Of a stretch of 64,000 nt of DNA, positions 16,321-24,034 are shown piece after piece. The translations under genes were made by a program, and so were the position numbers. Each line of letters starts with the position of its first letter. The first letter of the stretch is position 1. The DNA is from Bacteroidales bacterium UBA4772 (GTDB lineage: Bacteria; Bacteroidota; Bacteroidia; Bacteroidales; VadinHA17), in the NCBI GenBank assembly GCA_002403305.1, contig DHHM01000008.1, positions 41,878 to 105,877 on the forward strand, written 5' to 3'. Under the pieces are notes generated by a model. It saw only the letters and a list, made by a program, of their open reading frames with translations. It ran no database searches and had not been told where the DNA came from.

Positions 16321-18214
16321 GCCTCTTGTTACATTAGCTGAACCGTCTGCATGCTGGATGCTCCAGATGCTGATAATGATACCTCTGGCTGCAGGGTTAC
16401 TGCTCTTCCTGGTCCCCGAAAGGTTCCGGATGGCCAAAGGCATACTGGCTATGGCTGTGACCCTGTACGCCGGATACCTCTCTCTCGGTCTTTACACCTC
16501 TGCCAGACAGATGATCATGCAGGGAGAAACAGTCAGACAGGGCTGCCTGACCTTCTTTGACTTCGACCTCCTGCAGAATGCCGGTGAATACCTTACATTC
16601 ACCATTGACGGCCTCAGCAAGCTGATCGTTCTGTTTGTGAGCATCCTGGCCATACTGATCCTGTTATATACAATTGTGTATAACAAGACCGCAAAGGTGC
16701 CCGGATACTACCAGTGGTTCCTCATCACCCTGGGCTGCACTTACGGTGCCGTGCTGTCTGACAACCTGATCCTCTTCATCATGTTCTGGGGTATCCTCGG
16801 TATCACCCTATACAAGCTGATACCCGGGAGGGACGAGGAGAGCTCTGCTGCCGCCAAGAAGACCATGATACTTATCGGGGCATCAGACACCATCATGCTC
16901 CTGGGCATCGCTCTCCTCTGGAGACTCACTGACACCCTGAGCATCAACGGCATATCGCTGGAGACCAATAACATTCTTACTGTCACGGCATTCCTTGCCC
17001 TGCTTGTCGGCAGCTTCACCAAGGCCGGCGCCTTCCCGTTCCATTCGTGGGTACCTGATTACGCCACCAACGCCCCGGCATCCTCTTCAGCCCTGCTGCC
17101 CGCCTCACTCGACAAGCTCCTGGGTATATACTTCCTGGCCAGGATCACAAGCGACCTGTTCATAATGACCCAGGGGATCAAACTTACAATGCTGATCATC
17201 GGTGTAATAACAATCATCACAGCTGTACTGATGGCATTGATGCAGCACGACTATAAACGGCTGCTTGGTTATCATGCCGTTTCCCAGGTGGGTTACATGA
17301 TAGTCGGTTTTGGCCTCGGGTCGCTTGTGGGAATAGCAGCGGGACTCTTCCATATGATTAACAACGCACTTTACAAGAGTGGCCTCTTCATGGCTGCCGG
17401 TGCAGTGGAACAACGTACGGGAAAGAGTGACATCAGTGATCTGGGAGGCCTCTCCGGGGCTATGCCCGTGACCTTCGTCGCCTCCCTGATCTTCGCCATG
17501 TCAATCTCAGGCATCCCTCCGTTCAACGGCTTTGCCTCCAAGTGGATGATATACCAGGGAATAATTGATTTCGGAGCAGGTGAAGGGATAGCCGCAAGCC
17601 TCTGGATGGTGTGGCTCGGACTGGCAGTGCTTGGATCAGCACTGACGCTGGCCAGCTTCATAAAATTCATCGGTGGGATCTTCCTCGGAAGAAGAGAACC
17701 CTGGCTCGATAAAATCAGGGAGGTGCCCTTCCTGATGTGGGCCCCGATGGCAATACTGGCACTGCTGTGTGTCCTCTTCGGCGTCTTCGCCACAGAAGTC
17801 GTAATCCCACGGCTATTCACCCCTGTGGTAGGGGCTTTCACCTTCAGCGGACTATGGAGTTCATCCTTCGTCTCCCTGCTTGTCCTGATATCAATTATCC
17901 TTGGAATGCTCATCTACCTCGCCCTTGGAAAGAAGAAATACCGGACAGAAGAGAGCTTTGTCGGAGGTGAAACAATGGAAAAGCTCGGGGCTTCATACCC
18001 TGCTCCCGAGTTCTACAAGACCTTTACCGAGTTCGGTCTTTTCTCAAAAATCTATAAGAGAGCCGAAGAGAAGGCCTTTGACATCTATGACCTCTCAAAA
18101 GGGGCTGTGCTCTGGCTCAGCGGAAGGTTGAGCAGTGCTCATACCGGCGTGCTTCCCGGATATGTCATCTGGGTATGCGCCGGACTGATAATCATGTTGC
18201 TGATAATTATCTGA
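16313..18214 (+). CDS. Antiporter-like membrane subunit, NuoL/HyfB type, with long C-terminal extension
   Basis: 633 aa polytopic membrane protein. It carries the ion-channel block SFTKAGAFPFHSWVPDY (about 237-253) and the HDYKRLLGYHAVSQVGYM segment (about 310-327), whose Lys residues are part of the proton/Na+ path. After about 13 segments come a charged stretch (about 545-605) and one last hydrophobic helix; this resembles the lateral arm plus anchor helix of NuoL. It likely serves as the first of two ion pumps in the complex. Archaeal Mbh has only one such large subunit. Confidence 0.9.
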   Translation: MNEPLVTLAEPSACWMLQMLIMIPLAAGLLLFLVPERFRMAKGILAMAVTLYAGYLSLGLYTSARQMIMQGETVRQGCLTFFDFDLLQNAGEYLTFTIDGLSKLIVLFVSILAILILLYTIVYNKTAKVPGYYQWFLITLGCTYGAVLSDNLILFIMFWGILGITLYKLIPGRDEESSAAAKKTMILIGASDTIMLLGIALLWRLTDTLSINGISLETNNILTVTAFLALLVGSFTKAGAFPFHSWVPDYATNAPASSSALLPASLDKLLGIYFLARITSDLFIMTQGIKLTMLIIGVITIITAVLMALMQHDYKRLLGYHAVSQVGYMIVGFGLGSLVGIAAGLFHMINNALYKSGLFMAAGAVEQRTGKSDISDLGGLSGAMPVTFVASLIFAMSISGIPPFNGFASKWMIYQGIIDFGAGEGIAASLWMVWLGLAVLGSALTLASFIKFIGGIFLGRREPWLDKIREVPFLMWAPMAILALLCVLFGVFATEVVIPRLFTPVVGAFTFSGLWSSSFVSLLVLISIILGMLIYLALGKKKYRTEESFVGGETMEKLGASYPAPEFYKTFTEFGLFSKIYKRAEEKAFDIYDLSKGAVLWLSGRLSSAHTGVLPGYVIWVCAGLIIMLLIII

Positions 18215-18226
18215 CACAAATAAACT

Positions 18227-18754
18227 ATGGAACTGGCAATATCGGTAATAATAATTTTCATGATACTGGGTGCAATCTACGCTATCCATGCCAGCGATAT
18301 TCTTTCAGCAGTGATAGCAGGGGGCATAGTGGGCTACAGCCTCGTAATCTGTTTCCTCCTCCTGAAGGCGCCTGACCTGGCAATAGTGCAGATAGTGGTG
18401 GAGACCATCACACTGATTATAATGGTGGCGGTGGTGCTTGACAGCTCGCGCACAGAGGCTTACGGCAAGTTTGACACCCAGGCCTGGGTCACCGCAGCTA
18501 CAGCTGTAGTGATACTGGCGATCCTGTTCTGGTTCCTGAAAGAGGCTTCAGCGCCCCTTGCCCCCTTCGGTGAGAATACAATGAGAATGGCTGATGCCTA
18601 TGTAAACGGAGCCGTCGATAAGACCGGAAGTGTCAACCTTGTTACCGGCGTGCTCTTTGACTTCAGGGGATACGATACCCTCGGCGAGGCAACGGTGCTG
18701 ATCACCGCAGTGCTCGGTGTGCTTACGATTCTCAGGATAAGAGGCAGGAAATGA
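18227..18754 (+). CDS. MbhD-MbhE fusion (C-terminal MrpA-like module)
   Basis: 175 aa membrane protein. The N-terminal half (YAIHASDILSAVIAGGIVGY, then LLKAPDLAIVQIVVETITLI) is the MbhD / MrpA domain. The C-terminal half, with GGA-like PNLVTGVLFDFRGYDT equivalent (SVNLVTGVLFDFRGYDT), is MbhE. In archaeal Mbh these are two genes, and in Mrp antiporters both are the tail of MrpA. Here they are joined to each other but split from the large antiporter subunit. About six hydrophobic segments are visible. Confidence 0.85.
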   Translation: MELAISVIIIFMILGAIYAIHASDILSAVIAGGIVGYSLVICFLLLKAPDLAIVQIVVETITLIIMVAVVLDSSRTEAYGKFDTQAWVTAATAVVILAILFWFLKEASAPLAPFGENTMRMADAYVNGAVDKTGSVNLVTGVLFDFRGYDTLGEATVLITAVLGVLTILRIRGRK

Positions 18755-18759
18755 GGTGA

Positions 18760-18780
18760 TTAAGAATTAAGAATTAAGAA
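18760..18780 (+). repeat. Three tandem TTAAGAA units
   Basis: Three exact 7-bp repeats fill part of the 35-nt gap between the MbhDE fusion gene and mrpB. It is the widest gap in this stretch of the operon apart from that before 22265. It may be slippage-prone spacer DNA; no function is evident. Confidence 0.7.
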
Positions 18781-18789
18781 TAGGGCCAC

Positions 18790-19227
18790 ATGAAAGGAAT
18801 GACAGTCATAGTAAAGAAGACGACGCAGCTGATAGCCGGGATTGTTTTTCTCTACGGGATCTATATCATACTGCACGGTCATCTTACCCCCGGTGGCGGG
18901 TTCGCCGGAGGGGTTATCGTAGCAGGGTCGTTCATCCTTCTGATCCTGGCGTATGGAAGTGATTTCCTGAACCTGGTGAAGGAGGAGAGAGGGTCAACGA
19001 CGTATGAAAACCTCGCCATTCTTGTCTTCCTTTTCCTTGCGCTTACAGGAATGATTGCAGGTACAAGAATCTTCTTCGCCAACTGGCTGCCCCATGGCAC
19101 CCCCGGCGAGCTTGTCAGTGCAGGCTTCCTCCCGCTTTACAACATATTCGTAGGGATCGAGGTCGCCGCTTCAATACTTACAATCTTCCTGGCTCTGATA
19201 ATTTTTAAAGAGGAGGTGCTGAAATGA
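18790..19227 (+). CDS. mrpB: MrpB / MbhF-type antiporter subunit
   Basis: 145 aa with four hydrophobic segments and the MnhB signature HGHLTPGGGFAGGVI (about 28-42). It is a small membrane subunit of Mrp Na+/H+ antiporter modules. It overlaps mrpC by 4 nt (ATGA). A TTAAGAA triple repeat lies just upstream at 18760-18780. Confidence 0.92.
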   Translation: MKGMTVIVKKTTQLIAGIVFLYGIYIILHGHLTPGGGFAGGVIVAGSFILLILAYGSDFLNLVKEERGSTTYENLAILVFLFLALTGMIAGTRIFFANWLPHGTPGELVSAGFLPLYNIFVGIEVAASILTIFLALIIFKEEVLK

Positions 19228-19562
19228 CAGTCTATTGGCTCTGCTTTATACTGTTCCTGGTCGGACTGTACGGAGTGATCACCAGGAGAAACCTGATCAA
19301 GATAGCGATATCGCTCTCCGTCATGGAGTTCAGCTGCTTTCTCTTCCTGGCCCTGATCGGCTATACTGAGGGAGGAGTCGCCCCTATTGTTGATACCGCT
19401 GACCCGGTAAAGACATATGTTGACCCGTTGCCACAGGCAATGGTGCTGACGGCAATTGTGATCGGACTGGCCACGACTGCCATGCTGATGGCTGTTATTA
19501 TCCGGATATACAGAAAATACGGGACCTTTGACATAAGAGAGATAAATAACTTAAGAGGGTAA
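19224..19562 (+). CDS. mrpC: MrpC / MbhG-type (NuoK-like) antiporter subunit
   Basis: 112 aa, three hydrophobic helices in the NuoK pattern, ending with DPLPQAMVLTAIVIGLATTA (about 70-89), which is the MnhC signature with its conserved basic and Gln residues nearby. It overlaps mrpB by 4 nt and stops at the base before the mrpD ATG. Confidence 0.93.
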   Translation: MTVYWLCFILFLVGLYGVITRRNLIKIAISLSVMEFSCFLFLALIGYTEGGVAPIVDTADPVKTYVDPLPQAMVLTAIVIGLATTAMLMAVIIRIYRKYGTFDIREINNLRG

Positions 19563-21104
19563 ATGATGAATCCGCTGATACCGCTTTTCGTAGCCGTACC
19601 TCTTGCCGGTGCTTTCCTGACAATGATACTGAGCAGGTTTATTACAGCTATCCCCAGGTATATGGCGCTGGCTGTGTTGCTCTTCCTGACCTTCATCAGC
19701 TTCTGGTCACTGATCACGGGCGGGGATGGATCATCAGTGTATACCCTGGGCGGATGGGAGCCCGTGGAGGGTGTTCCCATAGGACTGTACCTTATCCATG
19801 ACGGTTTCTCGGCACTGCTGCTCTGTCTCATAAGCCTCGTCGGTCTCCTGTCAGTCACCTACTCGGTCTCCTACATGGCAAGGTACACCTCCGAAAATTA
19901 CTTCTACTCCCTCTTCTGCCTGATGATAGCAGGTATGAACGGAGTGGTGCTCAGCGGAGACATCTTCAATATCTACGTATTCCTGGAGCTATCGGCCATC
20001 TCATCATATGCACTTGTCGCCTTCGGGGTTGAGAAGAATGAACTTGAGGCCACACTGAAATACCAGGTCCTGGGGGTCGTCGCCTCATTAATGATACTCT
20101 TTGCCATCGGATTTATCTACTGGAGTGCAAAGACACTTAATATTGCAGATATCCGTACCGTCTTCAGTGCTGGTTACGACAACAGTTATTACCTGCTGAT
20201 ACAGATACTGCTTCTCACCGGTTTTGGTCTCAAGGCTGCCATGATACCATTCCACGCGTGGCTGCCCGATGCCCACTCATCGGCACCCTCTCCCATCTCG
20301 GCCATGCTCTCAGGGGTGCTTATAAAGGCGGTAGGCATCTATGTGATCATTCGCCTCTTCTTTAATATGTTCGAGGTCACAGAGGGCATGTCAATAGTTA
20401 TCACCACCCTTGGCGCTCTCTCAATGGCTGTTGGCGTCTTCCTGGCTATCGGCCAGTGGGACATCAAGCGGCTGCTGGCCTATCACAGCATCAGCCAGAT
20501 GGGTTATGTGGTCATGTCGGTGGGAATAGGAATGATACTCATGGCCAGGGGCATCAGGAGCGAGGTAGCCGCCCTTGCCATCACCGGGGGCATCTTTCAT
20601 ATGCTCAACCATGCTGCCTTCAAGGGATTGCTCTTCCTCAATGCGGGGGCCATAGAGTATTCAGTCGGCACCCGTGACCTCAGGGAGATGGGCGGACTGG
20701 CAAAGGGCATGCCGGTAACCTCCGCCACTTCGCTGGCCGCCTCACTCTCAATATCCGGCATACCACCCTTCAATGGCTTCTTCAGCAAACTGATAATTAT
20801 AGTGGCAGCAGTGATGGGCCACTTTTATTTCCTGGCTCTCCTTGCGGTCATAGTCAGTATCATTACACTGGCCTCTTTCATGAAGTTCCAGCGCTATGCC
20901 TTCTACAATGTTGAGCCGGGAAAGATCAGGAACGACATCAAAGAGGTGCCCGCGCCCATGTTGCTGAGCATGATCACCCTGGCTGTCGTCTGCCTGCTGC
21001 TCAGCCTGCTGGCACTGCCCGGCCTCCGCGAGACGGTGCTCTCACCTGCAACGGACATTCTGATGGACCAGTTCAAATATTCCTCACAGATAACAGGCAT
21101 GTGA
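19563..21104 (+). CDS. mrpD: MrpD / MbhH-type antiporter subunit
   Basis: 513 aa, about 14 hydrophobic segments. It has the channel block GLKAAMIPFHAWLPDAHSSA (about 222-241) and WDIKRLLAYHSISQMGYV (about 299-316), with the key Lys and His residues of the antiporter family. It starts with consecutive Met codons. This is the second large ion-pump subunit of the complex; with the small Mrp subunits around it, it forms the Na+-translocating half. Confidence 0.94.
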   Translation: MMNPLIPLFVAVPLAGAFLTMILSRFITAIPRYMALAVLLFLTFISFWSLITGGDGSSVYTLGGWEPVEGVPIGLYLIHDGFSALLLCLISLVGLLSVTYSVSYMARYTSENYFYSLFCLMIAGMNGVVLSGDIFNIYVFLELSAISSYALVAFGVEKNELEATLKYQVLGVVASLMILFAIGFIYWSAKTLNIADIRTVFSAGYDNSYYLLIQILLLTGFGLKAAMIPFHAWLPDAHSSAPSPISAMLSGVLIKAVGIYVIIRLFFNMFEVTEGMSIVITTLGALSMAVGVFLAIGQWDIKRLLAYHSISQMGYVVMSVGIGMILMARGIRSEVAALAITGGIFHMLNHAAFKGLLFLNAGAIEYSVGTRDLREMGGLAKGMPVTSATSLAASLSISGIPPFNGFFSKLIIIVAAVMGHFYFLALLAVIVSIITLASFMKFQRYAFYNVEPGKIRNDIKEVPAPMLLSMITLAVVCLLLSLLALPGLRETVLSPATDILMDQFKYSSQITGM

Positions 21105-21105
21105 T

Positions 21106-21591
21106 ATGAGATACGTGACAGTTTTTATATTATCCATGATCTTCTGGCTCCTGATCACCTTCAGTTTCACGGTGTCGAATATTGTTGCAGGAGCCGCTGC
21201 CGCAGCACTAACGTCAGCCATCTTCGGCAGGTACTACTTCCATAATGTGGGTAAATTCCTCCAGCCAAAGCGCTGGTTCTGGTTCCTGGTCTACCTTGTA
21301 ACATTCATCCGGGAATGCATTAAGGCCAACTTCGATGTAGCATACCGTGTGCTCCATCCGGCTATGCCTATCAGACCGGGAATAGTGAAGGTGAAGACCA
21401 CCCTGCGGTCCGACTTCGCCCGGACATTGCTTGCCAATTCGATAACTATGACGCCGGGGACGATCACCGTTGACATTATTGGCGATGAGATGTATATCCA
21501 CTGGATCTTTATCCGGTCTGAAGACCCGGCGGTATATTCCAGGATGGTGACCGGAAGATTTGAAGAGTACATTAAAAAATTTGCGGAATGA
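21106..21591 (+). CDS. mrpE: MrpE / MbhA-type antiporter subunit
   Basis: 161 aa. Hydrophobic N-terminal helices are followed by a soluble C-terminal part with ANSITMTPGTITVDI (about 111-125), the clear MnhE signature. It sits 1 nt after mrpD and overlaps mrpF by 4 nt. Confidence 0.93.
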   Translation: MRYVTVFILSMIFWLLITFSFTVSNIVAGAAAAALTSAIFGRYYFHNVGKFLQPKRWFWFLVYLVTFIRECIKANFDVAYRVLHPAMPIRPGIVKVKTTLRSDFARTLLANSITMTPGTITVDIIGDEMYIHWIFIRSEDPAVYSRMVTGRFEEYIKKFAE

Positions 21592-21854
21592 CCTCTTTCC
21601 TGAATATATTGCTGTATATACAGATTGCACTGTGCGCAGCCTGCCTCTACCGGATTGTCAGGGGGCCTACCATTCCCGACAGGATGGTAGGCATAGACAT
21701 CTTCGGGATACTGGTGGTGGGAATCTGCGGAATCATATCGGTGCTGACAGACAAGGCCTTTATCCTCGATATCGGCATTGCCTGGGTAATATTGAGTTTT
21801 ATTGGAACCCTTACGCTGGCAAAATACCTCAGCGGCAAAAAACTGAACGAGTGA
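21588..21854 (+). CDS. mrpF: MrpF / MbhB-type antiporter subunit
   Basis: 88 aa with three hydrophobic helices and the MnhF pattern YRIVRGPTIPDRMVGIDIFG (about 21-40). It is 1 nt upstream of mrpG. Confidence 0.92.
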   Translation: MTSFLNILLYIQIALCAACLYRIVRGPTIPDRMVGIDIFGILVVGICGIISVLTDKAFILDIGIAWVILSFIGTLTLAKYLSGKKLNE

Positions 21855-21855
21855 T

Positions 21856-22173
21856 ATGGCAGCTCTAATCTTAATATCGGTAGGAGTCCTCTTTAATCTC
21901 TTCGGGTGTCTTGGCCTCCTGAGGCTGCCGGACATGTACAACAGGCTGCAGGCAGCGACAAAGTGCGTGACGCTGGGATGCTGTAGCATCCTCCTCGGTG
22001 TCATGTTTCACTACGGTCTCGGCAGTGCCGGCTTCCGTGCCCTGGTGGCCATCCCGGTACTCTTCTTTACAGCCACCGTGGCAGCTCATGCCCTGGTCAG
22101 GGGCGCATACCATTTCGGAACGAAAATGGACAAAAGGAGTGTGAAAGATGATTATAGTGAGATAGTAAAATGA
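21856..22173 (+). CDS. mrpG: MrpG / MbhC-type antiporter subunit
   Basis: 105 aa, three hydrophobic helices, MnhG pattern GLLRLPDMYNRLQAATKCVTLG (about 20-41; LRLPD.Y.R is diagnostic). The TGA stop (22171-22173) lies inside the left arm of the leader element that occupies the gap to the next gene. Confidence 0.92.
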   Translation: MAALILISVGVLFNLFGCLGLLRLPDMYNRLQAATKCVTLGCCSILLGVMFHYGLGSAGFRALVAIPVLFFTATVAAHALVRGAYHFGTKMDKRSVKDDYSEIVK

Positions 22174-22264
22174 AACTTGCATGAGCTAAAGCTTACAAAA
22201 GGATTTGAGTACTAATTTTCATGCAAGTTCCATTCGACCAATAAAATAAATTTTTCAGATACGA
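22169..22264 (+). repeat. Leader element, copy 1 (inside the hydrogenase operon)
   Basis: Arms AACTTGCATGA (22174-22184) and TCATGCAAGTT (22219-22229) are perfect complements around a 34-nt loop; the pairing extends outward with AATG...CATT. The conserved tail CATTCGACCAATAAAATAA follows and the ATG of the next gene is 35 nt after the right arm. The same element, with the same orientation to the downstream gene, recurs before 25795, 27052, 30909, 44199 and the minus-strand gene starting at 62446. Arm changes are paired (G-C here, A-T in copies near 27000 and 44100). Confidence 0.8.
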
Positions 22265-22885
22265 ATGAAGTACCCTAAACTGAGAGAGCTGAAAGAGGCA
22301 GTGACATCACTGGTGACACCGGCATATACCTCAAAATTTCCGGTCGGGGGCCATGTGCCCTTCAAGGATTTTCGGGGTAAGCCTGTTGTTGATGATGCCA
22401 ACTGTGTGGGGTGTGAGACATGTGCCAATGTATGTCCCCCGCTGGCGATCACCTTCACTGACGACAGGGAGAAGAAGATCCGTACCATCAGGCGGGATTA
22501 CGGCAAATGCATCTTCTGCGGCCAGTGCCAGGAGCATTGCATCACGGGCAAGGGAGTGAAACTCTCCGACACCATCTACGATATGGCTGCCTTCGACAGG
22601 TCGGCCGTCGTGGAGTACCAGGAAAAGGAACTGCTGGTTTGCGAGAACTGTGGCGCCATAATAACGACAGTCGAGCACCTTAGCTATATGCACCGCAAGC
22701 TCGGACCGAAAGCCTTTGCATCAATACTCAACCTCAACATCCTGAACCGTAAGCTGAAACTGGCTGAGGGACAGGATCTCTCGGCAGAGATAGACGGGAC
22801 ACTCCAGAGAAAGGATATGTTTAATGTCATCTGCCCTAACTGCCTGCGGCAGGTAACCGTCAAGTATCTTTTCAGAGGTGCCTGA
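22265..22885 (+). CDS. mbhN: NuoI/MbhN/HycF-like 2x[4Fe-4S] subunit
   Basis: 206 aa. Two ferredoxin motifs are seen: CVGCETCANVCPPLAITF (about 47-64) and CIFCGQCQEHC (about 83-93). This subunit wires the small subunit to the electron donor in group-4 hydrogenases. The C-terminal part holds two more CxxC pairs (CENCGA at about 122-127 and CPNCLRQ near the end), which suggest an additional metal-binding extension not needed in the basic family. It is separated from mrpG by the leader element and overlaps the protease gene by 8 nt. Confidence 0.88.
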   Translation: MKYPKLRELKEAVTSLVTPAYTSKFPVGGHVPFKDFRGKPVVDDANCVGCETCANVCPPLAITFTDDREKKIRTIRRDYGKCIFCGQCQEHCITGKGVKLSDTIYDMAAFDRSAVVEYQEKELLVCENCGAIITTVEHLSYMHRKLGPKAFASILNLNILNRKLKLAEGQDLSAEIDGTLQRKDMFNVICPNCLRQVTVKYLFRGA

Positions 22886-23333
22886 GAACCTGACAGACCT
22901 TCTTTCGGACAAAAACCGGAAAATCCTCTTCGTCGGCATAGGAAACATCCTGCGACAGGATGACGGAGCAGGTGTATATGTCAGCACACATATAAACGAA
23001 ACAGAAAACATAAGAGTGCTGACTCCGGAAGTCAGCATCGAGAACTATATCGGGAAAATCAACTCCATTGATCATGATACCCTCGTGCTGATCGACTGTG
23101 CAGACATTAAAAAGCCACCCGGAACATGGGAACTGATATCTGTGGAACAGATAAGTGACCTTACCTTCAATACCCATAACATCTCACTCAGACGACTCTC
23201 TGAATTCTTTGAAAATGAAGTGCTGATACTCACAATTCAGCCGGAAACTGTTGCTTTCGGAGAAAATTTATCGTATATTGTACATGAAGCTTGTAACAAA
23301 ATTGTCGGACTGATTAACAAAAAGGAGGCATAA
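22878..23333 (+). CDS. hycI: Hydrogenase maturation protease (HycI/M52 family)
   Basis: 151 aa from a GTG start at 22878 that overlaps the previous gene by 8 nt. The peptidase M52 motifs are FVGIGNILRQDDGAGV (about 18-33), DCAD (about 74-77) and a His in FNTHNIS. These residues bind the Ni of the immature large subunit. It should remove the 38-residue C-terminal peptide of the large subunit encoded at 15115-16320. Confidence 0.92.
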   Translation: MPENLTDLLSDKNRKILFVGIGNILRQDDGAGVYVSTHINETENIRVLTPEVSIENYIGKINSIDHDTLVLIDCADIKKPPGTWELISVEQISDLTFNTHNISLRRLSEFFENEVLILTIQPETVAFGENLSYIVHEACNKIVGLINKKEA

Positions 23334-23334
23334 A

Positions 23335-23748
23335 ATGGCGGTAGAATATTTATGCAAGGCCTGCAGAGGACACCTTAAGGTCAAATCATCAATAGTGCTC
23401 TCTGCCACCAAGATCAACAGCTCAACGAGAGGGCTTGTCTTCCTGAACCCTGAGCTGGGAAACTACACGAAAACGACCCACCCGTCGTTTGAACTTGAGA
23501 AGGGTTCTGAGTACCTGATAAACTGTCCCATCTGCCACTCCCAGCTCAACAGTATGAAGTATCCTCACCTGGTCAGGATCATCATGGTTGATGAGAACAG
23601 TAAGGAATTTGACATCTATTTCTCAGGCATAGTAGGGGAAAACTGCACCTACAAGATCAGTGAGACCGGGGTGGAAAAGAGCGGTCCCGATGCAAATCTC
23701 TACGACAAATACTTCGATGTTCCCAGGGAGGACAGGAAGTATCTCTGA
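23335..23748 (+). CDS. Unknown zinc-ribbon protein at the end of the hydrogenase operon
   Basis: 137 aa, no family recognised. Two Cys pairs, CKAC (about 7-10) and CPIC (about 64-67), are placed to form a zinc ribbon split by a beta-rich segment of about 54 residues; the rest looks like a small beta domain with no membrane segment or signal peptide. It starts 1 nt after the protease stop, so it is translated with the hydrogenase genes. A role in assembly or metal handling is possible but is inference only. Confidence 0.75.
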   Translation: MAVEYLCKACRGHLKVKSSIVLSATKINSSTRGLVFLNPELGNYTKTTHPSFELEKGSEYLINCPICHSQLNSMKYPHLVRIIMVDENSKEFDIYFSGIVGENCTYKISETGVEKSGPDANLYDKYFDVPREDRKYL

Positions 23749-23764
23749 AAGACAGCAGCCAACA

Positions 23765-23904
23765 GGCCGTAGGCCTTAGGGTATTGTACATAGGCCGTAG
23801 GCCTTAGGGTATTGTACATAGGCCGTAGGCCTTAGGGTATTGTACATAGGCCGTAGGCCTTAGGGTATTGTCCGTAGGCCGTAGGCCTTATGGTATTGTA
23901 GATG
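23765..23904. repeat. 28-bp minisatellite, five tandem copies
   Basis: Five head-to-tail units of 28 bp start at 23765, 23793, 23821, 23849 and 23877. The first four are nearly identical; the fifth has several changes. Each unit holds a small palindrome GGCCGTAGGCC followed by TTAGGGTATTGTACA. There is no spacer between units, so it is not a CRISPR. The layout (short hairpin plus TATTGTA) resembles the paired repeats at 46121-46203. Confidence 0.9.
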
Positions 23905-23983
23905 GAAGGTTATTTATCCCCCACCCTTAATTATGCCGCGGGGCATATCTCATTTTGTAACCCGTTCTTCTCGTTGTTTCCTA

Positions 23984-23991
23984 TATTTTTG
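23984..23991 (+). promoter_or_regulatory. Probable -7 element for kduI-kduD
   Basis: TATTTTTG matches the Bacteroidota -7 consensus TAnnTTTG exactly, 43 nt before the kduI ATG. No well-spaced -33 box is evident (a TTTG lies 26 nt upstream). It would start transcription near 23998. Confidence 0.45.
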
Positions 23992-24034
23992 GTTAAATTT
24001 AACCGGCATAATGCATTAACCAATTACAAGACGG

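Noticed and set aside
23765..23904. CRISPR-like periodic repeat
   Set aside because: Units are directly contiguous with no unique spacers; it is a minisatellite.
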